DNA from: Prostheceraeus crozeri | Lineage: Eukaryota > Platyhelminthes > Polycladida > Euryleptidae | DNA length: 64,000 bases | Direction of reading: 5' to 3' | NCBI GenBank assembly: GCA_907163375.1 | Contig: CAJQUW010015600.1 | Location: 1-64,000 of the forward strand | Shown: piece after piece, positions 24,181-34,289 of the stretch | How positions within the stretch are numbered: position 1 is the stretch's first letter | How the letters are laid out: every line of letters begins with the position of its first letter | The notes under the pieces: model-generated | Seen by the model: the letters and a program-made list of their open reading frames with translations, nothing else | Told to the model about the DNA's origin: nothing | Database searches by the model: none | Program-made: the position numbers and the translations under genes

Positions 24181-25393
24181 TTAGTTTAAATTATGTCTTA
24201 GAATGTCAAAAACTGCAGTACGGGTAGAAATGTCCCATACATGCTGAATTGAACAAAACTCAGACGGTGGCTTTATTAAAATACAATTTGCTGGATTGCG
24301 TTGCAAAATCCAGTTGTTGAAATCACGGATGTTAGAAACTTCAGAGTCAGGGAAAGTGCGTGATTCACCACAAAGTAGGACATGCAAATCTGCCATAGGT
24401 AAAATACGTCGGATGTTATACATGACAGTTCGGTACACGTTTACATTGGTAGTTTGCAGATTACCACGATCTAACAAAGAGAGGCAAAAGATGAGCTTCT
24501 CAACGTTGTCAAAAGTATTGTCTGAGTACTTCCTGAAAAATTGCTTGAAGAAACTCAGACGACCACACTGTTCAGATACCACAAAAGTCTCAGCATTGAC
24601 AAAACTTCGGAGATTGGAATCACCAAAAATCACGTAGCTGGTTTTGAATGGCGAATCGACCACTTTCACTTGAGCGGCAGACGGAACAGCGGCTTGGGAC
24701 GAATCGCGACCTGAAGAATCCTCGGTTGCGGGAACGGGATCCCTAGCGGGAACACTAACCTCGGCAGTCGAATCCAATCCTTTCTCTTCTTCCTGAGAGT
24801 CATCACAAGCGGTTACAGCATCGGCAACGGCAGATGTTAAAGGTTCAACAGGATCAGCGGCAACAGAACTCGTAGATTTGTCGAGATCCACGGTAACATG
24901 TAGCTCGTCACGAGGAAGGACAAGCTCGAGCGAGGATGCATCATCTTCATGATTTGTTTGAGTAGATTTCTCCGTAGATAGGATCTCTTGAATCACCACG
25001 CTGGATACTTGGGGATCCACAGCCATAGGAGCAGCGCAGTCTTCATTGCTGACATCGGAGATGGCTTGGAGACTACGTATTAAGGTACTTGCTTCGTTAA
25101 TCTCTTCTTCGGTAAGTTGACTGCAGTTGGCGCTTGCACCATCCCTTGACGACGAGGAGGGAAAGATCCAACATCGTGTTTGGCATTGGGTTTGCAGTGA
25201 TAAAGTCAATTGCATCACTGGTAATGGCGTCGTAGTGTTCCCTTAAGGCTCGAAGGACACCGTCGGACCATTCAGCAGTGAGGTCGGAAATTGTGGCACA
25301 GAAGTAGTCATTCATGAATGCTGGTCGAACTGATGACTCCAGAAGAGTGGCCTTCTTCTGGAGGAGGAGGAGGTAGTAGGAAGCGTCGACCAT
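24181..25393 (-). pseudogene. PLE B2 ORF1: LREHY-type domain + SGNH-like domain
   Basis: From 25393 the protein reads SVRPAFMNDYF, ALREHYDAIT and VVKGWCKRQLQ, matching ORF1 of copy A position by position. After a frameshift near 25150-25200 it continues through an acidic Ser/Asp/Val-rich linker (25050-24660) to a C-terminal globular part: YVIFGDSNLRSF (SGNH block I with the serine present), IFCLSLLDRGN (block III-like), MADLHVLLCGESR and VWDISTRTAVFDIL where a DxxH block would be expected. The catalytic histidine is not obvious. The long second segment (345 codons) is open, so this copy is the best preserved ORF1 here. Confidence 0.7.
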
Positions 25394-25399
25394 AGGCTG

Positions 25400-25930
25400 A
25401 CCGACGCATGTCGCTCGCTCTGCCCGCTGCCCAATTAACGTTGGCTGTTGAAAAATAGCGAAAGTCGGAGATCACCAATATATTCGCCCTTCTTATGGAC
25501 TTCGTCAGTGGATACAAAGTCACGAAGTGAAGTGAACGCGTCAACAAAGGCGTTTGCATTAATATTAAACAGTCATGAAAATCTAACATAGAACCTTGTG
25601 GCCTCACATCAGACTGAAAAAAACGACGTCATCATGCACTGTCACTAAAAGGAGGCATAGATATCTATACACGTCAGTTACAGTCAAGCAGACAAAATGA
25701 AAACCATAGATATCTAAATAAGTCAAAGTAAAGGTCAAAGCATTAAAATGTTCGAAGGTAATATATATGTAGTATAAAGAAATCATCATAATAAAAAATA
25801 AGAAATAATCATCGTAAAAAAGAACATAAATTCTTGTCCCGTCGGTAGGATAAGCGGACGGAAATGTCATTGACTTAGCGACAGAATTCCTGGATTACAG
25901 CATTCAGCCTCTGCGTGCAGCTGCTGTGGA
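25400..25930. other. Intergenic stretch between PLE copies B2 and D
   Basis: No motif-bearing coding sequence was seen. It probably holds the 5' untranslated part of B2 and the 3' untranslated part of D. Confidence 0.4.
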
Positions 25931-25936
25931 AGGTCA

Positions 25937-27916
25937 CTAAGTTGATGGTCTGGGAGTCTTTGTTGAGGCAGCGATTGAGACCATTTGGTTGAAGAGTCCG
26001 AGGGATTTGATCCACCGGTTCTCCTTGGCTAATCGGTTCTGATCACGGAAGGAATAGTCGATGGCAAAGAAGGACAAATGGGATTCATTGCAGAAGTTTG
26101 TGAAGTGTGGAACCAGAGGAGAGTTGGCGTCTCTGTGTCTGATGGCACGCAGGTGTTCACAAATGCGCTGACGTAGGGGATTTGACGACTGGCCCACATA
26201 CATGACATTACACTGAGAGCACTGTATCACATAGATGCAATGAGTTGAGCTGCAGTTGAGGTTAAAAAGCACTGGATGGGAACGAACAGAGTCCGTATCC
26301 TTGAAAACATTGCATTCAAAGGTGAAACTGCAGGCTCCACATCTCTGACCACCACATCTCCTGAAACCTGGGCTCCATGACGAGGCTAAGCCGGAAATGT
26401 TGAGTACTCGTTTCCAACAAGATCGGATCGAGGAGCGTGTGACACCAAGCGAGCGCCAAACCGGGAACACTGTGTGGCAAGTTCCATCAAAGTCCTCGCG
26501 AGTAGAAGAGCGTATGGTCCAGCGAAGGATCTGTGAGAACATAACACCTTTGTGGACGTGGATCGGGTGATGGGAAGTACGAGGAAGGACTTGATGGCAG
26601 GCCGTGTCTTTGAAACCAATTCGATGAAGGAGACGGTTGCTTGCTGATCGGTAAATCTCTGAGCTAATCTTTTAAACCATCTCTGAGCATTGAGATGGTT
26701 TAAAAAAGGAGACAGAGTGTCGGCTCCATGATCCCAGATGGCAAGGATATCGTCTTGAAAACGCACCCAAAGACTTGGACGAAGGTCGAAGGATGAGATT
26801 GCAGCTGTCTCCCACTCGCCGAGATAGAGATTGGCGAAGAACCCACCAAACGACTTGCCCATGGCAACGCCGGAGATTTGAAGGAAGCGCTGGCCTTCGA
26901 AGATGAAATCATTCCTTTCCAAGCAAAGTCGCAGGAGTTGGAGGATTTCTTCGTCTGGTCTCCTTTGGTCAGGATGGCGTGCAAAGGTCGGTTGACGCTT
27001 TGAATCCCCTCATTGATCGGAACATTTGTATAAAGCGATCGTACATCAAACGTACATAGGAGGGAGCATTCGGACGAGGTATAGGAGCGAAGAATGGCCA
27101 GGAGGTGCTGCGTGTCTAGAAGGAAACTTTGTAGTCGTTTGGCCAGTGGGAAGAGGAAAAACTCCACTAAACGCGCGATATTACTGGAATTTGTTCGAAT
27201 GTCGGCAACAATAGGCCTTCCAGGCGGCATGCTCGGGGACGACCATGTTGTCTTGTGGACCTTTGGGAGAATGTGGAAGCGTCGCTCTCTTGATGTCAGG
27301 GGTGGAATGAGGAAATTGAGCTCCTTGTTGTTGATATATCCAGAAGTGTGGAGACTGGACAATATTTGACAGAAGGGTTCATCTGCGTTGGGCAAACCTT
27401 CCTGAAGATGATTGTAGAAGGAGGTATCTGACAAATGGCGAAGACATTCTCGACGATACACCTCAGAATCCATTATGATCCATCTACCACCTTTATCTGC
27501 TGGGCGCACTGTTATGGCGTCATTGTTCGTGAGTGATAAGAGGGTATTGCACTCTCTAGGTGACAAGTTTGAGCAGCTGTAACAGGAATGATTCCCGAAG
27601 AGTATTGTGCGAGCGGCGGAGAGAATACGAGCACAAAGGCTATTGATGGCAGGCGACACAAGACCCTGTGGCGGCCATGCGGAAGACCGGATGGTACCAA
27701 AACGGCAGCGATGGGACGACGAAGAGTCATTGCGAAAGCAAGAACTGGAATACCATTGAAGTTTCCGAACAAAGTCTATGACCCCATGAAATGCTTCGAT
27801 GTGATTGCAGCGAGTTGGAGTTGGAACAAACGTTACAGGCTTGCTCAGTAGAGAAAGTAGTTCAAAAGATGTAGGCAGGGAAGACGACAGGTTGCAGGTA
27901 GAATTAATCATTTGGG
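25937..27916 (-). pseudogene. PLE D pol: reverse transcriptase + GIY-YIG
   Basis: It begins with SLLSKPVTFVPTPTRC, then VRPADKGGRWIIM, RRFHILPKVHK, MPPGRPIVAD, LCTFDVRSLYTNVPI (motif A), ISGVAMGKSFGGFF (B) and WVRFQDDILAIWDH (catalytic FxDD in place of YxDD). The C-terminal part has CGGQRCGAC (linker cysteines), THCIYVIQCSQC and VMYVGQSSNPLRQRICEHL, the GIY-YIG domain, here starting CIY. Frameshifts occur near 26920, 26700 and 26540. Otherwise the full PLE pol domain order is present. Confidence 0.82.
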
Positions 27917-27958
27917 CCGTAAGCCTCCCATAACTTAGTTTAAATGCATGGTAATAAC

Positions 27959-28732
27959 TTAGTTTAAATGCATGGTAATCTTCTGAAAAACTTCTTGTTT
28001 GGTCTGAGGATCCCAAACGTTCATTGAAGAATCGAAAGGTGATGGAGCAGCGAGAACAATGGTGTTGGACGGATGTTTGTTCCTCACCATTGCCGTGAAT
28101 TCTTGATGTGTAGCTCGTTCCGCTGGAGTGAAGTCGCTTGTGATGCCAGGTAGAAGGACAAAAAGTGTGGCGTTCGGAAAAAATTGATGACAGCGAACTA
28201 AAAGACTCTTTAAAGTGGTGAAGTTTGTGACGATACGGTTCCCACGATCCAAAAGGCTGAGGCACACAAAAACCTTTGAGTACTGATGACTGTCGGAGAG
28301 CCCTCGGGTGTAGGATCGGAGAGCGGAAAGTCTTCCATTGGGAAGGGCGATCACTCTGCATCGATTGTCGGTGAAGGTCTGAAAGTTTCCATCTCCCAAT
28401 AAAAGGATTTGCGGCTCCAACGAGGTACTTGGTGCATCAGCCGAAGTTTCTGGAGCATGATGTGCGGCTGTAGTCGGGAAAGCGGTTGACGAGCCGGATA
28501 CAGAATCAAAAATGGGAGTTGGAGCTGTTGGACCATCATGTGTGGTGCCAATTGATGAGTCACAGTGATTGGGTGTGGAAATTAGGAGGGATGCTGAGGC
28601 AACAGACAGAGAAGTTGTGGCTGGCAAAGTAGTGGGAGCAGAGACGGAGACAGGAGTCGCTGTCGTTGAGGTAATAGGTCGATCAGTCACAGGTGCCGCA
28701 CCTACATGGAGGAGGAGGAGGAGAGAGAGCAA
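27959..28732 (-). pseudogene. PLE D ORF1, SGNH-like domain (N-terminus lost)
   Basis: This is an open frame of 258 codons. A Thr/Ser/Pro/Ala-rich first half (about residues 15-110) resembles the linkers of ORF1 in copies A and B2. The second half reads ILLLGDGNFQTF, VFVCLSLLDRGN, FFPNATLFVLLPG and VWDPQTKQEVFQKI, aligned in order with copy B2. The block I serine is glycine here (GDG), so it cannot be a standard SGNH hydrolase. The conserved fold with variable catalytic residues suggests a binding rather than catalytic role. Confidence 0.65.
28706..28728. repeat. (GGA)n tract at the C/D PLE junction
   Basis: GGA units lie between the truncated 5' end of PLE D and the 3' end of PLE C, with the same junction sequence as at 12036-12062. 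Confidence 0.8.
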
Positions 28733-30280
28733 GGAGAGGGCGGCTCCCCTTGCTGTGCCACTCGCACAAGTGATGCGAATGTGTACCCGAAGTGAATTAT
28801 AAGAAAAACTCGTAGCTGGAGGACACGTGTTTCAGTGTATTTTTCGTCAGCTCCAAATACAAAATTCTGTAACTTGACAGCAAACAATTGTGGGTGAGAA
28901 AAAGCTTATATACTCGACTGATAAGAGACCAGACTATTCGTTTTGAATTATATTCGTTGTCACTTGCAGAATCTATGCATTGGAAAATTGCCTGATTGAT
29001 GTTAAGTGAAATGTACTGGTTTCTAGACAATTTATCAGGGAATCAGAAGCAAATTCTAGTTTATTTTAGTAGTGATTTTAGATTTCTATGTTTGGTATAG
29101 ATGATCCTTGTCTTAGTAAGATTTGAACTTTTATTGTGAACCATATTTCCGATTCGTTCAGCACAATTACTGAACGGAATGATCAATTTGGTTGCATTGG
29201 AGTAAGCTATTGTAGAATTGTTCATGCCATTTGGTTGATAGCATTTTAATTTTCTTATCCAGTATGATTCCCTTTCAAGTCGTTTAGGTCTATTAATGCA
29301 ATGTTCGATCACATGGAAAGAAAAATGTTCTAATTTGCAATCAATGGAATTAAAGTGCTTTGCTACAATAGATTTGCTTTCGTCTTTGCTACGTATAGCG
29401 CATAGGTGTTCCTTTATTCTATCTACCACAGAGCGTGAACTTTCACCGATGTATTGTTTTAGACATAATTTGCATTGAATAATATAAATGATTCCTATGG
29501 TATCGCATGTAGTTCTATGAACAATAGGGTAGGATATATTGTTATGAATATTATTAAAAGTGATTTTATTATTGGAACATGAACAAAGGCAATTGTTGTT
29601 TTGACATGGGAAAAAACCAGTCTCCCAACATTGCCTTTGCTCAGTTGTATTAAATATTTTTGTCTCGGTGTTGCACACGAGTGTTCTGGTTACACTTAAA
29701 TTATACCAAACGTTTGTCATTTTAGACTTGGCTTCGCGATAATTGGCTTTAGATGAACTATGAGTTACTGCTCTATATAATTGGCTGTAAATTATGCCTT
29801 TATGCACATGTTTAGGATAATAGGACTTTTCGGGTAAGATAAAATGTGAATGAGAAGGTTTAAGCCAGAGCTTATATTCTAAATTGCTATTCTCAATGTA
29901 AATTTCTAAATCTAGGAATTTGACGTTATGATTTATTTTGGTTTCTAGCTTAATGTTGGGATGATGTCTATTCAGGTGAGCCACAAACCTATCAAAATCA
30001 TTTAAACTGTGGTCCCAAATCCCAAAAATATCATCTTGATATCTTAACCAAACTTTTGGTTTTAAAGGAAAAGACAATAAAGCTGTCTGTTCCCAACGGT
30101 TCATGAATATATTGCAGAAAGAGCCAGCGAAGGCTTTTCCCATGGCAACACCAGACGTTTGGAGCCAGAAATTATTATCAACTTGAAAGTCATTGTTGTT
30201 TAGTATCATATTCATATGTGTCAAAAGAGTAAGGTCTAGTCTCTATTCATCCGGATTTTCAAGAAATAAATTAGAAAGGG
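28712..30280 (-). mobile_element. Penelope-like element copy C (5'-truncated, near-identical to A)
   Basis: It matches 12048-13616 of copy A along its whole length, with differences only every hundred bases or so, and stops within the RT region at about 30280 where a second (GGA)n tract begins. It is 5'-truncated, has GGA on both sides and is very young. Confidence 0.9.
29061..30224 (-). CDS. PLE C: open RT C-terminal half + GIY-YIG endonuclease
   Basis: An uninterrupted 387-codon frame covers RT motif B (SGVAMGKAFAGSF), motif C (WLRYQDDIFGIWD), KFLDLEIYIE, the Cys-rich linker and the GIY-YIG domain (GIIYIIQCKLC, YIGESSRSVVDRI, RLERESYWIRKLK). The ATG at 30224 is internal; RT blocks 0 to A are missing because the copy is 5'-truncated, so it cannot be an autonomous polymerase. 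Comparison with copy A shows that the stop near 13117 in A is a point change. Confidence 0.8.
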   Translation of the reverse strand: MTHMNMILNNNDFQVDNNFWLQTSGVAMGKAFAGSFCNIFMNRWEQTALLSFPLKPKVWLRYQDDIFGIWDHSLNDFDRFVAHLNRHHPNIKLETKINHNVKFLDLEIYIENSNLEYKLWLKPSHSHFILPEKSYYPKHVHKGIIYSQLYRAVTHSSSKANYREAKSKMTNVWYNLSVTRTLVCNTETKIFNTTEQRQCWETGFFPCQNNNCLCSCSNNKITFNNIHNNISYPIVHRTTCDTIGIIYIIQCKLCLKQYIGESSRSVVDRIKEHLCAIRSKDESKSIVAKHFNSIDCKLEHFSFHVIEHCINRPKRLERESYWIRKLKCYQPNGMNNSTIAYSNATKLIIPFSNCAERIGNMVHNKSSNLTKTRIIYTKHRNLKSLLK

Positions 30281-30297
30281 GAGGAGGAGGAGGAGGA
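30278..30297. repeat. (GGA)n tract at the truncated 5' end of PLE C
   Basis: Five to six GGA units directly follow the truncation point of PLE C, giving GGA on both sides of that copy. Confidence 0.85.
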
Positions 30298-30299
30298 TG

Positions 30300-33200
30300 G
30301 CGTCTCATTCCGTTTGGATAGGTGCGCCATTCAGGGCCTAGTAAGGGACTATGGAGTTCATAATGGCCACCAATTGAGCGGCCACAATTGCTGTATTCAC
30401 ACTGCTAGTTGCTAGAAACGCTCTTTTCTGTATTGGAAAATAGGCACAAAGCATGGTCTAGATTGATGCTTATATGTAGGTACAGACGAACTATTTTGTT
30501 GGAGGAGTGCGCATGATGAAGATAGGTACCTTGAGTTCTCCTTTTGGTCCATAGCATCGTCTATCATTTCTACTATGGTGTGAGGAGCACACTCATTCAA
30601 TTTTGGTCAATTTAGAACCGGTTAATTAACGGGGCAGCGCTCTAAATTTGATAGGGTTAATTCTTTGGTCATCCGCACACTACGAGCACCATTTGAAGCT
30701 GGGGCAGGTAGAGCGCTTGTAAAATTACCACCCAAGTTGAAAGGCTTGCGTTGTCTCATCAATGTTCCCTTAAACGGCTTCTGCTTCAAATACGCTGTAC
30801 TTGTTGCTTTTCATTACGAAGCCGGGGGTGCATGCTACGTGGGAGAGCGAGTTGGATTTATCTGCTTTGGGTGACTGTTCGGCTGTAGAGGTGCGTGTAG
30901 AGGTGTGTTCGAGCGGCGCATTGAGATCAAAGTGAATGTCAACATATATGACCGGGAAATGCAGGGGCCTATTTACTGTTCCCGACAAACAGACATGTAG
31001 CGCGTTGCGAATGTGTTGCTAGTTAATAACTCCGATGATTGGCTTTACTGTGCAATAACGAATCTGCGGACTCTGTGCGGTCGGGATCATAATTATATCA
31101 TATGTGACAGATGCTGCCGTTCGTTTAGGGTGAAGGAAAATTTTGAATACTCTATGCGTGGTGCTTGAGAGGAAAGCCACAGGTGGAGCTGATGCCAGAA
31201 CGGCGGGATTACAAATATGAGGTATCAGGCATTGAGCTAAGGACACTACGTATTATCTATGCAGATATGGTGTGCTTCATTACGCGATAGTACCCTCAAA
31301 GTGCATCATCCTGCCGAATCTGCAGCACCTGATCCCGGATTCCGCGAGCCTATTTTCAGAATCTGCAAGAAAATATCATTTTAGGGCTCTGTCGGCGTAC
31401 CGACACAATCAGACCTGTAACAATCTTTGTAGCACAAAAGCCCCATATAACAACAATATGCGCACAAGTCATAGTAACTCATGCAGATCTACTTTTCAGA
31501 GGCAAATAAGGGTATTTCTGTCAAGTCTACTTTAGAATTGATGTAGCATTTTGATACAGCAACTTGATCTTGCGTGTTGCGGAGTTAAATTGTCGCTGTC
31601 ATAATCATGTTGACCTTATTTTAATTGCTAAAATCTTCAAATACAACTCTTTTTATTTGTTTTCCATTAGCCAATATAAGCAGGTGGATCATGATAAAAA
31701 GATGTTTATCGAGTGCTTTCCATTAGTGTCATCTGATCTTATGACAGCAGTCCGCTCTGGTCAATAATACTTGCATGTCCTGGTGGACGTCCACCTATCA
31801 TTCATCACATGAAAGTGAAATTTGATACAGTGGGTTCTAAGGCCTACCAGAAACACGACTTATTTATTTGATTTTTGCTTCAGTAAAATTGCCGTATTTA
31901 TAGGATATGATATTTTGAGACAACTCATGAAGCGATAAAGCTGTGTAGGCCTTAGCTGTCTTAGTTGTAGGTACTGGTGTTATGCAGGCTGTCAGGTATT
32001 AAGCAGAAGTCATTAAATTTTCCAAGAGAGCATTAAAAAACAAAATCTGACACAGAAAATTTGAAAACAACAGAACAACTTGGCATTAAGAAAATCATGC
32101 TCTATAATCAAGCTGTCATGGGAATTTGATAACACTTACAGCAAAAATTTACAGTTAATAGTCGACAATTGCTTGAAAGTATTTAATATTGCTCATTTTC
32201 ATTTTGTGGCTATATAGGAGCCGATTTCTAAGAAACCTACTGAAGTCCTGCATACGGTCATAGCATATTCATATTTTATTATGATTTGGTTGGAGAAATA
32301 ATTGCGTGAGAATTTTTTTAGGAAGGAATAAATTAGTAACAGGTAGGCTACTAGGCAAAACATCAATATCTGTCAGTCAAAGAATGCAACTACTTGCGTT
32401 ACAGCCAAAAATGAACATGCGAAAAACCAGGTGATACAGATATCAGGGTGACAAAACAAACTGGCACGAATTCTCAAGGGGTCTGCTTTAATTGCTACTT
32501 CTTCACAGCCTAGATTGTTTATTCACGCTTTTTTTCATCGTAATATCTGATTTATTCATTTCGCTCATCATTTCACTTCTGTATAACTAACTTCAATTTA
32601 CTTTGAGCAATGCTGAACAATTCTTTTGATAGTCTAGCTCCTATCAAATCGCTTTTTCGAAAAATTGCCTACAACCGCATCCAATAGCATTCATTCTACC
32701 TGCTTCATTTTTCATTTTCATCCCTCTCATCTTCAATGCCCCATACTTTACTTTTTTTACTGATTCAACAGTTTTAATTGTTGCCGCTTCTTTCATGATC
32801 TTAGGGATTTCTCTCTATTCAGCAGCAGTTCCCCTTTTTCTTTCCTAAAGCTGAAGATGAGCACCACAAGAGCAATCCAGCATGACCTTAGAAAAGTATG
32901 AACCTCTCAACATCTCCTCCCGAAAAGCGAACATCGTTTCGATAGTAATCATTGCAGAGTTTCGATGGACTACGGTTTCAACAATAGCCTATTTGTATGT
33001 TCTGATGTTACATTATTTTAACCGTCGACTGGCTTCTTTTAAAAAGAGCATTCCCTTTGTGGACGAATGTGATACTTTTGGTAACTGTCTTTGTGTTGAT
33101 ACTAATTTGTTGTCATATCGCCGAATGCCTTTGAGAAGGCATCGCTCTAAAGATGGTAAAGACAGACGATCGGAGGGTGTATACTCAACCACTTCATTGT

Positions 33201-33500
33201 TTTTAAGTTGACCCTTAGAATGGATATTTTAGGCATTTGGGAGCTCAAAAGAAGTTTCTTTTGTAGGCATGACGCCATTTCACCCGGCGATTCTTTTATG
33301 GCGTTTCTTATTCTACTATCTAAAATATGCTTGAAATCTTCAATCGTGCATGAAGAGCTTGCTCACAATTGATTTAATCACACACATAGATGAGCTGAGA
33401 TAAGGCCAGAATTTATCACACAGATGCATGTCTAAAGTACAACTGACTGCTTTTTGCAGTAAAAGTCAATATATTCGCATGCTCAAAATTACACAAAAAA
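30300..33500. other. No recognisable gene (3.2 kb)
   Basis: Short open frames on both strands (the longest about 109 codons at 32882-33211, with a hydrophobic stretch and a basic C-terminus) show no family motif. No repeats or hairpins were noticed. Confidence 0.45.
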
Positions 33501-33510
33501 CAGTGAACTT

Positions 33511-33942
33511 TCAAATCAAGTGTATCTGAAGCCAAATCAAACCATCAGCACCACACAAATGAAAGGCAGGTCTGTCACCATAATTTCGTGAAAGGGCACT
33601 CCATTTTCGTGAAAAGGTGCTCCATTGTCTCACATTTGCAGAATGGAGAGTGATGAAAGTCTCATTTACGCAGTGTCTCGCGAGAAGGACCCGCCCACCA
33701 GCGTAGACGATTGAGCAGCATCCATTGGCTGCGAGGGAGCTTCGCACCAGGCAGATCACCGGTGGAATCTGCGATGAGAGTCTTGTTAGGAACGTCCACG
33801 GCGGCCTACCGTTGACGCAAGGCTGCAAGGATCTGGAAAGAATGTTCGGGAAAGGTTCGCCACACTGGGTAATGACACGGAAGGCGTAAAGTTGGCGGAT
33901 ACGCGATGTCGTGAAAAAGGGACAGGTTTGCAATTTTTTCAA
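33511..33942 (-). pseudogene. Degraded LINE C-terminal fragment
   Basis: On the minus strand, around 33700-33610, the text LLNRLRWWAG, a stop, and SPFCKCETMEHLF resemble the C-terminal region of non-LTR ORF2 proteins (a C-x-C/ETxxHLF zinc knuckle). The frame is not continuous and the cysteine set is incomplete. Assignment to a LINE clade is not possible. Confidence 0.4.
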
Positions 33943-34065
33943 AAGAATTCGATGCGCACGTAGTTACTGTTTCTCTTCTGAGGTCAAGTGGAGCAATATT
34001 GGCGATTGCGGGAAGCCAGTCAATTTTCATTGCTTATTTGGAAAATGCCCTGACCAGTCATTGTG

Positions 34066-34281
34066 TAATAGTTGAGTTGGAAAGAGTCAGGTTTTTAAAG
34101 ATGTTAATTATTGTTTTTCTTATGTACAACATTTTTCGATCGCCATCCAGCAATCATCTTCAGGTACAACAGATTTTTTGTACCTGAAGATGATTGCTGG
34201 ATGGCGATCGAAAAATGTTGTACGCAAGAAAAATAATAATTAACATATTTAAAGACTTGACTCTTTCCGACACAACTATTA
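34066..34281. repeat. Long hairpin: 103-bp arms, 10-base loop
   Basis: Bases 34066-34168 are the reverse complement of 34179-34281. About the inner 75 bp are nearly perfect and the outer part has scattered mismatches. The centre is ...TTCAGGTACA / TGTACCTGAA.... There is no coding potential. It could be a fold-back element or a source of hairpin RNA. Confidence 0.9.
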
Positions 34282-34289
34282 TTTCATTG

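Larger units (their letters stand above)
23345..25393 (-). mobile_element. Penelope-like element copy B2 (3'-truncated)
   Basis: The minus-strand element holds ORF1 (25393-24181) and the N-terminal part of pol (about 24130-23345). It stops just after APIAK, before RT motif A. It has the same gene order as copies A and D. Confidence 0.78.
25937..28732 (-). mobile_element. Penelope-like element copy D (third family)
   Basis: The minus-strand PLE contains an ORF1 C-terminal region (28732-27959) and a complete pol with RT and GIY-YIG (27916-25937), more GC-rich than copies A-C. Its 5' part is cut at 28706-28732 by a GGA tract and the 3' end of copy C, so the LREHY-type domain is missing. A 24-bp tandem duplication at about 27945-27992 lies at the ORF1-pol boundary. 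Confidence 0.8.

Noticed and set aside
17160..25393. B1 and B2 as one PLE split by the Tc1 region
   Set aside because: Both pieces contain their own version of the LPIAK/APIAK segment before motif A, so a simple insertion does not fit. They were annotated as two partial copies.
26700..28361. A single 553-codon minus-strand protein
   Set aside because: Its first 140 or so codons run antisense-frame through PLE D ORF1 and its last part is out of frame with RT motifs B and C. Only the middle is true PLE pol.
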